From Acidobacteriales bacterium 59-55 (lineage in GTDB: Bacteria > Acidobacteriota > Terriglobia > Terriglobales > Acidobacteriaceae): 64,000 nt of DNA. The notes beneath the pieces were generated by a model, which was not told the DNA's origin, did no database searches, and saw only the letters and a program-made list of their open reading frames with translations. Shown piece by piece: positions 9,264 to 18,804 of this stretch (positions are counted from its first letter, which is position 1; every line of letters starts with the position of its first letter). A program made the translations under genes and the position numbers. Location of the stretch: contig MKSV01000004.1 in the NCBI GenBank assembly GCA_001897435.1, positions 496,001 to 560,000 on the forward strand, written 5' to 3'.

Positions 9264-10655
9264 CTAATCGGTGCTGGCGGTTGTCTCAGGCGTGTTGTCT
9301 TCTTTGACGGGCGTGCCGCTCTTAAGGGTTCGGAGAACCTTGTAACGGCCCGTGACGATCTCATCGCCTGCTTTCAGTCCACTGAGCACCTCGATATCGG
9401 TTGCACCTGTAATTCCCGTCTTGACCGGAACGAACTCGACGCGAAGTTTATTGCGGTCCTTCTTTACGAGGTAGACGCCCTGAACGAGCTTGGTGTCCGC
9501 AGGCTTTGCCGTTGCCGTCTTGGCGGCAGGTTTGACTTTACCGGCATTGGCCGCAAGCTCTTTCTCCGTCTCAACATTGCGTTCCACGAGTGCCTGAATG
9601 GGAATGGTGAGCGTATTCGACTTATGCGCGGTGGTGATCTTTGCCGTTGCCGAGAGGCCTGGGCGCAGTTCGTCCGAAGGATGGTCGAGGGTGACGACAA
9701 CCTTGAAATCCTTGGCTTCCTCGGTGCCGGTGGTGCTCTGGCTGGTGGCAATGCCGGTTGTCCGCAGCAACGCCTGGTCCCCGACCTGGGTGACATGGCC
9801 CTTGAAGACGCGTCCCGGCAGGGCATCGACGGTGACGTCAGCGGGCTGACCCAATGCCAGATTTACGATATCGGTTTCGTCGACCTTGACCTCGGCGGTG
9901 ATAATTGACATGTCCGCCAGTGTCATCAGCGTCGAGCCTTCGGCGTTCTGAATTCCCACGACGACGGTCTCGCCCTCGCGCACGGGCACATTGGTGACCA
10001 GACCATCGAACGGAGCGCGGCTGATCGTCTTGTCCAGTGCGTCATAGTTGGACCGCTGGCTGGCAACTGCCTGGTTGACATGGGCGCGCTGCGAAAGCGT
10101 CTGCGCTTCAGCCTGGGCATACGCTGCCTGCCGCTGGGCCAAGGTTGCGACCGCCATGTCGTAGGCAGCTTTTTTGCTGTCGTAATCCTGTTTCGCGATG
10201 AGTTGATCCTTGTACAGTTCCTGAGCGCGGTTGTAGTCCAACTTCTTTTGCTCAAGGTCAGCCTTGGCAGCCGCGATGTTCGCGCTGGCCGTCTTCTCTG
10301 CCGCGATGTAGCTGTTGACGTCGGTGCGGCTGGACGCGATGGCGGCCTGTTGGGCGGCGACGGTGGCCTGCGGCTGAACGCTCTCGACCGTGGCAAGAAT
10401 AGCGCCCTTCTTGACGTGGTCTCCTTCTTTCACATAAAGGTGCGTAATGCGTCCGAAGGAGGTGGCTCCCACGTTGACGTAGGTCTTCGGCTTGATCTGG
10501 CCTGTGCCGTTGACGATGGAGACGAGATCCTGTCGTACCGCCTTGCCCGTCGCAACCTTGGTTACGTTGGCGCGCCCATGCAGAATAGTGCCTACGACGA
10601 TGCCTGCCAGTATCAGGACGCCGACGACGATCAAAACAATCTTTTTAGCGCTCAT
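9264..10655 (-). CDS. HlyD/MacA-family periplasmic adaptor subunit
   Basis: A 463-aa membrane-fusion protein linking an inner-membrane ABC pump to the outer membrane. It begins with a single membrane anchor (KIVLIVVGVLILAGIVVG), then a lipoyl half (VKEGDHVKKGAILATVES), a long Ala/Gln/Glu-rich coiled-coil hairpin (about residues 95-200), the second lipoyl half (APFDGLVTNVPVREGETVV), a beta-barrel domain, and a C-terminal membrane-proximal domain. A Lys/Ala/Pro-rich insert (about residues 375-395) interrupts the C-terminal part. It heads the minus-strand run with the ATPase ending at 8404, supporting a MacAB-like tripartite exporter. Confidence 0.9.
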   Translation of the reverse strand: MSAKKIVLIVVGVLILAGIVVGTILHGRANVTKVATGKAVRQDLVSIVNGTGQIKPKTYVNVGATSFGRITHLYVKEGDHVKKGAILATVESVQPQATVAAQQAAIASSRTDVNSYIAAEKTASANIAAAKADLEQKKLDYNRAQELYKDQLIAKQDYDSKKAAYDMAVATLAQRQAAYAQAEAQTLSQRAHVNQAVASQRSNYDALDKTISRAPFDGLVTNVPVREGETVVVGIQNAEGSTLMTLADMSIITAEVKVDETDIVNLALGQPADVTVDALPGRVFKGHVTQVGDQALLRTTGIATSQSTTGTEEAKDFKVVVTLDHPSDELRPGLSATAKITTAHKSNTLTIPIQALVERNVETEKELAANAGKVKPAAKTATAKPADTKLVQGVYLVKKDRNKLRVEFVPVKTGITGATDIEVLSGLKAGDEIVTGRYKVLRTLKSGTPVKEDNTPETTASTD

Positions 10656-10953
10656 TGCTGCTTTCTATTCGCAGGCCAAGGTTGAGCCGGGACTGCGTAC
10701 ATTGGGAATGGCTGCCTGTCAAAGACATGTACGAAAAAGACTCTTACCAAGTTCCATAATTTCCCCGAAGGTGGCCGGTATCGCGCCATTCGGGAGTGGG
10801 AGAAAACAGCAGTGATGAGAAACGAAGCTAAATCGTTAATTCGACCGTTTGCCATCGATGATCATAGCAGGTACCGGCCGGATTCCACCCTCTTGTACCT
10901 GCGGGGTAACCGCTCTACAATACAGATTGGTTAACAGGAGTACTTCCCCTTTT
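10656..10953. promoter_or_regulatory. Divergent intergenic region between adaptor and GWxTD genes
   Basis: About 300 bases separate the start of the minus-strand adaptor gene from the plus-strand GWxTD gene, so promoters for both must lie here. I see no confident sigma-70 hexamers or operator repeats. The only clear element is ACAGGAG at about 10934-10940, the likely ribosome-binding site of the plus-strand gene. Confidence 0.4.
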
Positions 10954-12696
10954 ATGAATACGTCACGACGGCTGATCTCGGGCACGGTTTTATTAATTCT
11001 GACGATGATGGGAGCAAGTGCTTTGCCGGCCCAGGACTCGACCAACGTCCTGCCGTCGATTGACGGAACCACGACTCCTGCCGCTTCCAATGTGGAGAAG
11101 CCGGACCCATTGAAGCGCCAGTTGACCGACAAGGAAAAACGCGAGCAGCAGAAGGCACTGAAGGGGGAACTGCACGGAGTCTATAAGAAGTGGCTCGACG
11201 AAGATGTGCGCTGGATCATCACCGATCAGGAGATGAAGGCGTTCAAGAATCTGAGCAACGACGAGGAGCGCGACTCGTTCATTGAGAACTTCTGGCTTCG
11301 CCGCAACCCGAATCCGGACTCTCCGGAGAATGAGTATCGCGAAGAGCACTACGCCCGCATCGCCTACGCTAACGAGCACTTTGCCGCCGGCATGCCAGGT
11401 TGGAAGACCGATCGCGGCCATATCTACATCGCCTACGGCAAGCCTGACAGCATCGAATCGCACCCTAGCGGCGGCAACTACCAGCGTCCCATGGAAGAAG
11501 GTGGCGGTAGTACCTCGACCTTCCCCTTTGAAATCTGGCACTACCGCTATCTGGCTGGTATTGGCGACAATATCAACATCGAATTTGTGGACACCTGCAT
11601 GTGCGGTGCCTACCACATGACGCTCGACCGTTCTGAGAAAGATGCACTCAAGCACGTTCCCGGAGCCGGCCTGACCCTCTATGAGCAACAGGGGCAGTCC
11701 ACGAAGGCTGACCGCTTCTCAGGCGGCGGTCTCGAGCAACTCGGCAAAGGGCCGATGTCCACGCAGAACCAGAGCAAGCAGTTTGACCGTCTGGACCAGT
11801 ATGCCAAACTGATGGCCCCTCCGGTCATCAAGTTCAAGGACCTGGAGTCGTTTATGGCGACCTCCAAGATCCTCACCGGGCCGCCCTTCCTCTTCAGCGT
11901 GCGTACTGACTACGTCAAGATCACCAACGACACAGTTCTTGTGCCGCTTACTCTTCAGATCCGTAACGGCGACATGACGTTCAGCAACAAGGATGGCGTT
12001 GCAACCGCCACTGTAAACATCCTCGGGCGTGTCTCTAACCTGAACGATCGGCCTATTCAGACCTTTGAGGACACAGTTAACGTTCAGGTGCCGACCGAAC
12101 TGTTGGCACGGACCCGCAACAATGTCTCCGTCTATTGGAAGGCGCTTCCGCTGCGGCCAGGTCTTTACAAGATCGACATTGGCATCAAGGACGTCAATAA
12201 TCCGGACCACCTTGGCCGATGGAAGCGCAGCGTCAATGTCCCCAAATATGACGATGATCGCCTTGCCTCGTCTTCGCTGATTCTTGCGGATCAGATGGAG
12301 CATGTCCCCTCACGGGATATTGGCGCCGGAAACTTTGTGATCGGCGACACCCGTATCCGTCCGCGCGTGCCCGCTGAGATATCCACGCCGGTTACTTTCC
12401 ATCGCGCTCAGAATCTGAACTTCTGGATGCAGGTGTACAACCTGGGCATAGACGAGAAGAGCAAGCGCAACGATGCCACGATCGAATATCAGATTGTGGA
12501 TATGACGACCAACAAGACGATTCTGCAGACACAGGAACTCACTTCCAAGACGAATCCGAATGCAGATCAGGTGACGCTGGAGAAGAGCATGCCTCTGGCC
12601 AGCCTGGAGCCCGGAAAATACAAGGTGACCATTAAGGTCAATGATGGCATCACCAAGCAGCAGATCGCAGAGTCTGCACCGTTTTTAGTGGAATAA
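10954..12696 (+). CDS. Exported GWxTD-domain protein
   Basis: A 580-aa exported protein. The start at 10954 gives a signal peptide (NTSRRLISGTVLLILTMMG, cut near ALPAQ) with ACAGGAG upstream; the frame stays open to 10849. The N-terminal half has a charged helix (DKEKREQQKALKGELHGVYKKW) and the signature block GWKTDRGHIYIAYGKPD, the motif after which the GWxTD family is named, followed by the FEIWHYRYL segment. The C-terminal half is beta-rich. The family is frequent in Acidobacteriota and Bacteroidota-type bacteria, but its biochemical role is not established. It is followed after 147 bases by an outer-membrane-type protein, and the pair may act together at the cell surface. Confidence 0.85.
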   Translation: MNTSRRLISGTVLLILTMMGASALPAQDSTNVLPSIDGTTTPAASNVEKPDPLKRQLTDKEKREQQKALKGELHGVYKKWLDEDVRWIITDQEMKAFKNLSNDEERDSFIENFWLRRNPNPDSPENEYREEHYARIAYANEHFAAGMPGWKTDRGHIYIAYGKPDSIESHPSGGNYQRPMEEGGGSTSTFPFEIWHYRYLAGIGDNINIEFVDTCMCGAYHMTLDRSEKDALKHVPGAGLTLYEQQGQSTKADRFSGGGLEQLGKGPMSTQNQSKQFDRLDQYAKLMAPPVIKFKDLESFMATSKILTGPPFLFSVRTDYVKITNDTVLVPLTLQIRNGDMTFSNKDGVATATVNILGRVSNLNDRPIQTFEDTVNVQVPTELLARTRNNVSVYWKALPLRPGLYKIDIGIKDVNNPDHLGRWKRSVNVPKYDDDRLASSSLILADQMEHVPSRDIGAGNFVIGDTRIRPRVPAEISTPVTFHRAQNLNFWMQVYNLGIDEKSKRNDATIEYQIVDMTTNKTILQTQELTSKTNPNADQVTLEKSMPLASLEPGKYKVTIKVNDGITKQQIAESAPFLVE

Positions 12697-12843
12697 TACG
12701 GGCAGGCGCAGAATCTGCCATACGTTTACGCGGACTTCGGATTGCGATGAGCGGTGGCTGAAGCAGGACGCATTTTTTACCCCGTTTTGCCGGGGGATGG
12801 TCAAGTTATGGAGTAGCCGTCGACGCGCAGGATACCGACGCTT

Positions 12844-14568
12844 GTGCAACGATCTCAGATAAAGATCGCGCTTTTGACACTGATGCTGTCGACAGCATCA
12901 GTGTGTCTCGCAGCCGGTGAGGGCGCGACCATCTCCGGCGTTGTGCGCGATGCGGACGGCGTTGCCCAGATGGGCGCTTTGGTTCAGGTCATGACCAACG
13001 GCTCCGTGCTTGTTGGGAAGGCATTTACCGACCTTCACGGACGTTATCTCGTCACCCGCCTGGTTCCCGGCAAATATCAGGTTAAGGCCACGGCAGCTCT
13101 CTTTGTGCCCACCACGCGCGGCAACCTGCAACTCCAGCCCGGCGCGCGGGCGATCGTCAACCTCACCCTGAACACCCTCTTTTCCTCAACCACATGGCTT
13201 CCGGCGGAACGCCGTAAAGCAGACGAGCCCGGCGACGACTGGAAGTGGACGCTGCGTTCAGCGACCAACCGTCCTATTCTCAGGCTGGCTGAAAACGGCA
13301 ATGTGATGACTGTCTCGTCCAGTGCCACGGAGTCTCCTACCCCCTCCGACCGAGCGCGAGCGGCCGTCTCCAGCGGCGACGGCGGATTCGCCGATGGTGG
13401 CGTTCACAATGTTTTTACTGTTGATCGTGTCCTCGACGACGGCGCCGGCATGGTTCTCCGCGCCGATATCGGAACGGTGCTGACTCCGCGGGCGAACATG
13501 CAATCAATGGATCTTTCTTCGGGTTTCGAGCGGCGACTGGGGTTCGCAGGTTCCACCCGGTCTGTCGTCAGCTATCAATCTCATCCGGAGATGACCGGAT
13601 CGGGTAATCCCTCCGGCCTTCAGGCATTTCAGGTGGCTACCGCGCAGAAGATGCAGATTGGCGATGCTGCCGATGTTGAAGTCGGAGGCGTCGTTTACCT
13701 CGTCCACACCGCTGGCTACGCGGTCGCTTCCCGGCCATTTCTCAAGCTGACGACCCATCCCAGCGAAGACTGGACTGTGGGCTACCGTATGGCAACCTCG
13801 CGCGATCTGCAGTCTTATGCCGGGCTTAATTCGATCCAGCAGGAGCTGCCGGTCGCGGTGATGTCGCAGAATAAGCTGCGAACAGAGCACGGTCTGCATC
13901 AGGAGTTTTCCGTCGGACGCAAGGTCGGCCCCGGGATGCTTCAGGTGGCCTACTATCTCGACTCACTCGATCAGGTGGTGGTGTCGGGCGGCGGAGCGCT
14001 CGGCCCAGCAGATATGGTCCAGGCGGATCTGCCATCTGCAGGGGGCATCCTGGGAGACGAGGCGACAAACAGCTTCCGTCTCCTCAATGCCGGTTATAAG
14101 GCTCACGGGATGAATCTGGTGCTGACCGAGCCGCTTTCGCCCAACATGTGGGTTGCGCTCGAATACAGCACGGGCGCCGCGCTTGCCGCGAAGGAAGACG
14201 ATGTCATTACTCTACAAAATATCTCCGAAGAACTCATCCCTCTGACAGCCCAATCCGCGACGATTGCAGTGAAGGGAAGAGTTCTGCGCAGCGGAACGAA
14301 GATCAGGGCAGCATATCGCTGGCAACCCACCAGGATGGTTACTGCGGTCGATCCCTATGCAGCGTTCAGCGATCAGGCTTACCTGAGTTTTTATCTTCGG
14401 CAGGCCATCCGGCTTGGCAACATTCTTCCTCCGGGGCTGGAAGCCACGGTTGACGTCACGAATCTGTTGGCCGAGGGGTATCGTCCTTTCCTCTCCGCAG
14501 ATGGAAAAACTCTCTTCCTTGCACAATCTCCTCGGGCCGTCCGCGCCGGGCTTGCTTTCACCTTCTAG
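12844..14568 (+). CDS. Exported carboxypeptidase-regulatory-like domain / outer-membrane barrel protein
   Basis: A 574-aa protein starting at a GTG (12844). Residues 1-24 are a signal peptide (KIALLTLMLSTASVCLAAGE). Residues about 28-110 form a CarboxypepD_reg-like beta-sandwich (ATISGVVRDADGVAQMGALV, then GRYLVTRLVPGKYQVKATA), the module that precedes many acidobacterial TonB-dependent receptors. The rest is beta-rich with alternating polarity and ends in an aromatic terminal strand (AVRAGLAFTF), which fits an outer-membrane barrel. No TonB box or plug domain was recognised and it is shorter than typical receptors, so a non-TonB barrel is more likely. No good Shine-Dalgarno stands before the GTG. 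Confidence 0.7.
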   Translation: MQRSQIKIALLTLMLSTASVCLAAGEGATISGVVRDADGVAQMGALVQVMTNGSVLVGKAFTDLHGRYLVTRLVPGKYQVKATAALFVPTTRGNLQLQPGARAIVNLTLNTLFSSTTWLPAERRKADEPGDDWKWTLRSATNRPILRLAENGNVMTVSSSATESPTPSDRARAAVSSGDGGFADGGVHNVFTVDRVLDDGAGMVLRADIGTVLTPRANMQSMDLSSGFERRLGFAGSTRSVVSYQSHPEMTGSGNPSGLQAFQVATAQKMQIGDAADVEVGGVVYLVHTAGYAVASRPFLKLTTHPSEDWTVGYRMATSRDLQSYAGLNSIQQELPVAVMSQNKLRTEHGLHQEFSVGRKVGPGMLQVAYYLDSLDQVVVSGGGALGPADMVQADLPSAGGILGDEATNSFRLLNAGYKAHGMNLVLTEPLSPNMWVALEYSTGAALAAKEDDVITLQNISEELIPLTAQSATIAVKGRVLRSGTKIRAAYRWQPTRMVTAVDPYAAFSDQAYLSFYLRQAIRLGNILPPGLEATVDVTNLLAEGYRPFLSADGKTLFLAQSPRAVRAGLAFTF

Positions 14569-14599
14569 ATATTTGGAGATTCTGAGAGCCGAGTTTTTC

Positions 14600-16003
14600 T
14601 CACTGCCACGCGCCGCCACGCGGCTCCCGTTTCAAATATCTGCCTCTCCCCGGCTTTCCCAGGAACTTCCCTCCCTCAACGATTAGCTTTCCGGCAGAGA
14701 ATACCTGCCTTGCATTGCCCATTACCTGGTAGCCCTCGAACATCGAGTAGTCACAGCGCATGTGGTGCGTTGCCGCGCTGATCGTGTGCTCAGCCTTCGG
14801 GTCCCACACCACGATGTCCGCATCGCTGCCCGGCGCAATCGTGCCCTTCTTCGGGTACATCCCGAAGATCCGCGCTGGGGCCGTCGACATAATCTCGACA
14901 AACCGATTCAGCGAAAGTTTGCCCGAGTTGACCCCATAATGATGAATCAACTGCATCCGGTTCTCGATCCCCGGCCCGCCATTGGGAATCTTCGTAAAAT
15001 CATTGACGCCCAGCACCTTCTGATCGGCAAAACAGAACGGACAGTGGTCCGTTGAGACCACTTGCAGGTGGTCATGCTTCAATCCATCCCATAACCGCGC
15101 CTGATTCTTCTTCTCCCGCAGCGGCGGCGAGAAGACATACTTTGCGTCCTCGAATGATTCGTTCTTCATATTGTCTTCAATCGAAAGCAGCAGGTACTGT
15201 GGACAGGTTTCGGCAAATGCCGGAACTCCGCGGTCGCGAGCTTCGCGCACCTGGTTCAACGCATCCTCCGACGAAAGATGCACAATATAAACCGGCGCGC
15301 CCGCAATCTCCGCCATCGCGATCGCCCGTTGTACCGCTTCCGCCTCAGCTCGCGTGGGCCGCGTGAGCGCATGGTAAATCGGAGCAGTCTTACCCTCGGC
15401 TAGTGCCTGCTGCACAATCACATCGATGACGCTGCCATTCTCCGCATGCATGCAGACCAGCGCGCCATTCTTTGCCGTCTGCCGCAGCGCCTTGAAGATG
15501 GTCGCATCGTCGGCCATCAACACATTCGGATAGGCCATGAACAGCTTGAAACTGGCCACTCCCTCGCGCACCATCTCATCCATGTCGTCCAGACCAGCCT
15601 TGCCCGCATTGCTGCCCAGGTCGGTCACAATCATGTGCAGGCCATAGTCGATACACGCCTTCCCCTCCGCCTTCTTCCACCAGAGATCGAGAGCATCGCG
15701 CATCTTCGTTCCTCTGGCCTGGATGGCGAAATCCACAATCGTTGTTGTCCCGCCAATGACGGCAGCGCGCGTCCCTGTCTCGAAGTCGTCGCTCGACATC
15801 GTTCCGCCGAATGGCATATCGAGATGCGTGTGCGCGTCGACACCTCCCGGCAATACCAGCATCCCCGCCGCATCGACAACCGTGTGCCCGTCGGCAGCGA
15901 TCCCCGCCCGCACTTCCTTGATGAGTTCGCCTTCGGTCAGTACATCGGCGGCAAAGGTGTTATTGGCAGTGACCACGGTCCCATTCTGAATCAGCAATCC
16001 CAT
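14600..16003 (-). CDS. hydA: Dihydropyrimidinase (D-hydantoinase)
   Basis: A 467-aa cyclic amidohydrolase that opens dihydrouracil or dihydrothymine to N-carbamoyl-beta-amino acids, the second step of reductive pyrimidine breakdown. The binuclear metal site is visible: GVDAHTHLDMPFGG, the carboxylated lysine in ASFKLFMAYPN, HAENG, and the later His and Asp of STDHCPFC. The start at 16003 overlaps the preA stop (TGATG on the minus strand) and gives the N-terminus MGLLIQNGTVV; the longer open frame from 16027 is less likely. It is the last gene of the four-gene catabolic operon. Confidence 0.93.
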   Translation of the reverse strand: MGLLIQNGTVVTANNTFAADVLTEGELIKEVRAGIAADGHTVVDAAGMLVLPGGVDAHTHLDMPFGGTMSSDDFETGTRAAVIGGTTTIVDFAIQARGTKMRDALDLWWKKAEGKACIDYGLHMIVTDLGSNAGKAGLDDMDEMVREGVASFKLFMAYPNVLMADDATIFKALRQTAKNGALVCMHAENGSVIDVIVQQALAEGKTAPIYHALTRPTRAEAEAVQRAIAMAEIAGAPVYIVHLSSEDALNQVREARDRGVPAFAETCPQYLLLSIEDNMKNESFEDAKYVFSPPLREKKNQARLWDGLKHDHLQVVSTDHCPFCFADQKVLGVNDFTKIPNGGPGIENRMQLIHHYGVNSGKLSLNRFVEIMSTAPARIFGMYPKKGTIAPGSDADIVVWDPKAEHTISAATHHMRCDYSMFEGYQVMGNARQVFSAGKLIVEGGKFLGKPGRGRYLKREPRGGAWQ

Positions 16004-17424
16004 CAGCAACTCTTTCCCGTCAGGCACTCGGCACTACGCTTTTCCCATGTTTCAGCGGGAAGTCCCGTATCCACCTCCACCATCGTGATGCACTCCTCCA
16101 CCGGGCAAACCAGCGAACACAGATTGCACCCAACGCACTCCGTCTCATCGACTCGCGGAATGCGCGAGAGCGGCGCCGCATGCGCACCCGTGGCCACATT
16201 GGCGATCCCATCCAGCCTCGGGATCGGAGTCACCGTAATCCCGTTTCTACTCGCCGCGACTATGTCTGCCGGTTTTCTATGCAACTCGATCGGGCCATCG
16301 ACCGGCCCGCTCACTCGATCCATATGGATGCACTGATGCGCTCCATCCCAGCAAGCCGTATAGCAAAGTCCGCATCCAATACATGTTGCCTCGTTGATAC
16401 GCGCGACGACCTTATAGTTCAGATTCAGATCCTTCCACTCCGCCATCTTTGGCAGACTAAGCCCGCGAAAATCCTCGATGGACTGAAAGCCCTTTTCGCG
16501 CATCCAGTTCTCAAGGCCGTCGATCATGTCTTCGACGATGCGGTAACCGTAGTGCATCGCCGCGGTGCATACCTGCACCGTGCCCGAGCCCAGCAGAATA
16601 AACTCCGCCGCATCCTTCCACGTCGCCACGCCGCCAATCCCGGAGATAGGCAGCTTTGCCTCCGGATCGCTCATCACCTGTTGCACCATGTTGAGCGCAA
16701 TCGGCTTCACCCCGGGGCCGCTATACCCGCCATGCGATGATTTGCCGTCTACATTAGGCCGCGCAATGAAGGTATCGAGATCGATGCCCATGATCGAGTT
16801 GATCGTGTTGATTGCGGCCAACGCATCGGCCCCGCCGCGTCTGGCCGCTCGCGCCGCCAGCCGGATGTCGGAGATATTCGGCGTCAGCTTGACGATGACC
16901 GGGGTCCTCGCCTTCTCCTTCACCCACGCCGTAATCATCTCCGTGTACTCCGGCACCTGACCCACGGCCGATCCCATGCCCCGCTCGTTCATGCCATGCG
17001 GACAGCCGAAGTTCAGTTCCAGTCCATCGGCGCCCGCATCCTCGGCCTGCTGCACCACTGTATGCCACGCCTCGCGCGTCGACTCGACCATCAGAGAAGC
17101 AATGAGCGCTTGCCTCGGATAGCTTTTCTTGACCTCCGCCATCTCCCGCAGATTTACTTCGAGCGGACGATCGCTGATCAACTCAATATTGCTGAACCCC
17201 ATCATGCGCTGGCCGTTCCAGTCGATCGACGAGTAACGCGAGGAGGTATTTGTAACTTGTGCGCCCATCGTCTTCCACACCGCACCGCCCCATCCGGCAT
17301 CGAAGGCCCGCATGATCTGCTCGCCGGTATTGGTCGGCGGCGCGGAGGCGAGCCAGAACGGATTCGGCGATTTGATACCGGCAAAATTTACGGACAGCTC
17401 AGGTTTCACGCTGTACTTAGACAT
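16003..17424 (-). CDS. preA: NAD-dependent dihydropyrimidine dehydrogenase, catalytic subunit
   Basis: A 473-aa subunit that reduces uracil or thymine. The N-terminal FMN TIM barrel (NFAGIKSPNPFWLASAPPT, LELNFGCPHGM, VIVKLTPNISDI) is followed from about residue 340 by two [4Fe-4S] ferredoxin motifs, CIGCGLCYTAC and CVGCNLCSLVCPVEEC. The start at 17424 (MSKYSVKPELSVNFAG) overlaps the end of preT by eight bases, and the stop overlaps the hydA start, so the genes are translationally coupled. A longer frame to 17463 exists inside preT. The length is that of the family with the ferredoxin tail, as in bacterial PreA and the C-terminal part of mammalian DPD. Confidence 0.94.
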   Translation of the reverse strand: MSKYSVKPELSVNFAGIKSPNPFWLASAPPTNTGEQIMRAFDAGWGGAVWKTMGAQVTNTSSRYSSIDWNGQRMMGFSNIELISDRPLEVNLREMAEVKKSYPRQALIASLMVESTREAWHTVVQQAEDAGADGLELNFGCPHGMNERGMGSAVGQVPEYTEMITAWVKEKARTPVIVKLTPNISDIRLAARAARRGGADALAAINTINSIMGIDLDTFIARPNVDGKSSHGGYSGPGVKPIALNMVQQVMSDPEAKLPISGIGGVATWKDAAEFILLGSGTVQVCTAAMHYGYRIVEDMIDGLENWMREKGFQSIEDFRGLSLPKMAEWKDLNLNYKVVARINEATCIGCGLCYTACWDGAHQCIHMDRVSGPVDGPIELHRKPADIVAASRNGITVTPIPRLDGIANVATGAHAAPLSRIPRVDETECVGCNLCSLVCPVEECITMVEVDTGLPAETWEKRSAECLTGKSC

Positions 17425-18745
17425 GCCCTGCCTCCAGCATTTGGGCGATGGCTGCTCCGGCACGCTTGCCGTCTGCTACCGCGTCAACCACCTCGCGCCC
17501 TCCATTGATGCAATCGCCGCCGGCAAAATACTTCGGGTTTGTCGTCTGACCGGTCGCACGGTTCACAAGCACCCGTCCATCTTCTAACTGCACCCCGCGG
17601 CACTGAGCCAGAAGGGGAAGCATCGGAGACTGGCCAATCGCGGAGATCACCATGCCACACTCCATGTCGAAGTTCGAGTCTTCGATCGCCTTGAGCGATC
17701 CATCGGAGGCCATCTCCATGCGCACACATTCGACGGATGTGATTTCGTCAGCGGAAGCATGAATCGCCATCAACTGAGTCAGCCAAAGAAACCTGATACC
17801 CTCCTGCAAGGCCTGCCGATATTCAAAGTCAAACGCCGAGATATTTTCCACTGTGCGCCGATACAGGATCGAAACCTCTTCGGCTCCCAGCCGCTTCGCC
17901 GCATTGGCAGCATCGATGGCAGTATTCCCCGCGCCAACGACGACCACCTTGCCCTTCACCCGCGTCGTCTTTCCTGTCTTGTAGTCCTCGATAAACTGCA
18001 AAGCTTCAACGACACCCGGATGATCGTTCCCTCGAATATCCAGCCGATGCATCGGACCAAGCCCCACGCCCACAAAGATTACGTCGAACTCCTCTTCCAA
18101 CTTCGCAAGTGAGGTCTCGCCGCCAATCTCTACACCAAGTCGAAACTCGACACCCAACTCTCGAATTAACTCAATCTCGCGGAGACTGTCCGCGAGTGGC
18201 AGTTTGTACTCGGCCACTCCATACGTGTTCAGCCCACCCGGTAAGGAATGCTTGTCAAACACCGTCACATGAAAGCCCCGCTGCTTCAACTCCGCCGCCG
18301 CAGCCAGCGAAGCAGGTCCCGCGCCGATGCAGGCGATCTTCTCAGGTCGAACCTCATTTGATCGTCGCGGCAGTCGTCCGCCCTGTGCATGAAAGTGGTC
18401 CATGGCAAATCGTTGCAGCCGCCCGATCCGGATTGGCTGTTCATTATAGCCATGCATCACACAGGCGCCCTCGCAGAGCACCTCTACCGGGCACACACGC
18501 GCGCAACTTGCCCCAAGCACATTCGCATCCAGAATCCCCAGTGCCGCACCGTGCAGGTTCCCGCTCGCAATCTTCTTGATGAACCGCGGCACATCGATGT
18601 GCGTGGGACACGCATCTGTACAAGGCGCGTCAAAACAATTGAGACAACGATTCGATTCAATCACCGCTGCCTGTGCTTCGAATGGCGGATGCAGGTCCGC
18701 GAACATCTCTGCAATCCCGGGATCCCGCTGGAGTGCCTCTTGCAT
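17417..18745 (-). CDS. preT: NAD-dependent dihydropyrimidine dehydrogenase, electron-input subunit
   Basis: A 442-aa flavoprotein that takes electrons from NAD(P)H and passes them to PreA. The N-terminal Fe-S segment has CLNCFDAPCTDACPTHIDVP and a second Cys group (CARVCPVEVLCEGAC). An FAD-binding GAGPASLAAAAEL and an NAD-binding VVGAGNTAIDAANA follow, with the C-terminal FAD motif YFAGGDCINGG. This is the GltD-like architecture of PreT. ATG 18745 has AGAGGT eight bases upstream. It follows the nitrilase-type gene after 59 bases and overlaps preA. Confidence 0.94.
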   Translation of the reverse strand: MQEALQRDPGIAEMFADLHPPFEAQAAVIESNRCLNCFDAPCTDACPTHIDVPRFIKKIASGNLHGAALGILDANVLGASCARVCPVEVLCEGACVMHGYNEQPIRIGRLQRFAMDHFHAQGGRLPRRSNEVRPEKIACIGAGPASLAAAAELKQRGFHVTVFDKHSLPGGLNTYGVAEYKLPLADSLREIELIRELGVEFRLGVEIGGETSLAKLEEEFDVIFVGVGLGPMHRLDIRGNDHPGVVEALQFIEDYKTGKTTRVKGKVVVVGAGNTAIDAANAAKRLGAEEVSILYRRTVENISAFDFEYRQALQEGIRFLWLTQLMAIHASADEITSVECVRMEMASDGSLKAIEDSNFDMECGMVISAIGQSPMLPLLAQCRGVQLEDGRVLVNRATGQTTNPKYFAGGDCINGGREVVDAVADGKRAGAAIAQMLEAGHV

Positions 18746-18804
18746 CGCTACTTACCTCTTGGTGTACGAGAAAATTTGTCGGTGAGATAAAGCGTGGCAA
18801 GGAG

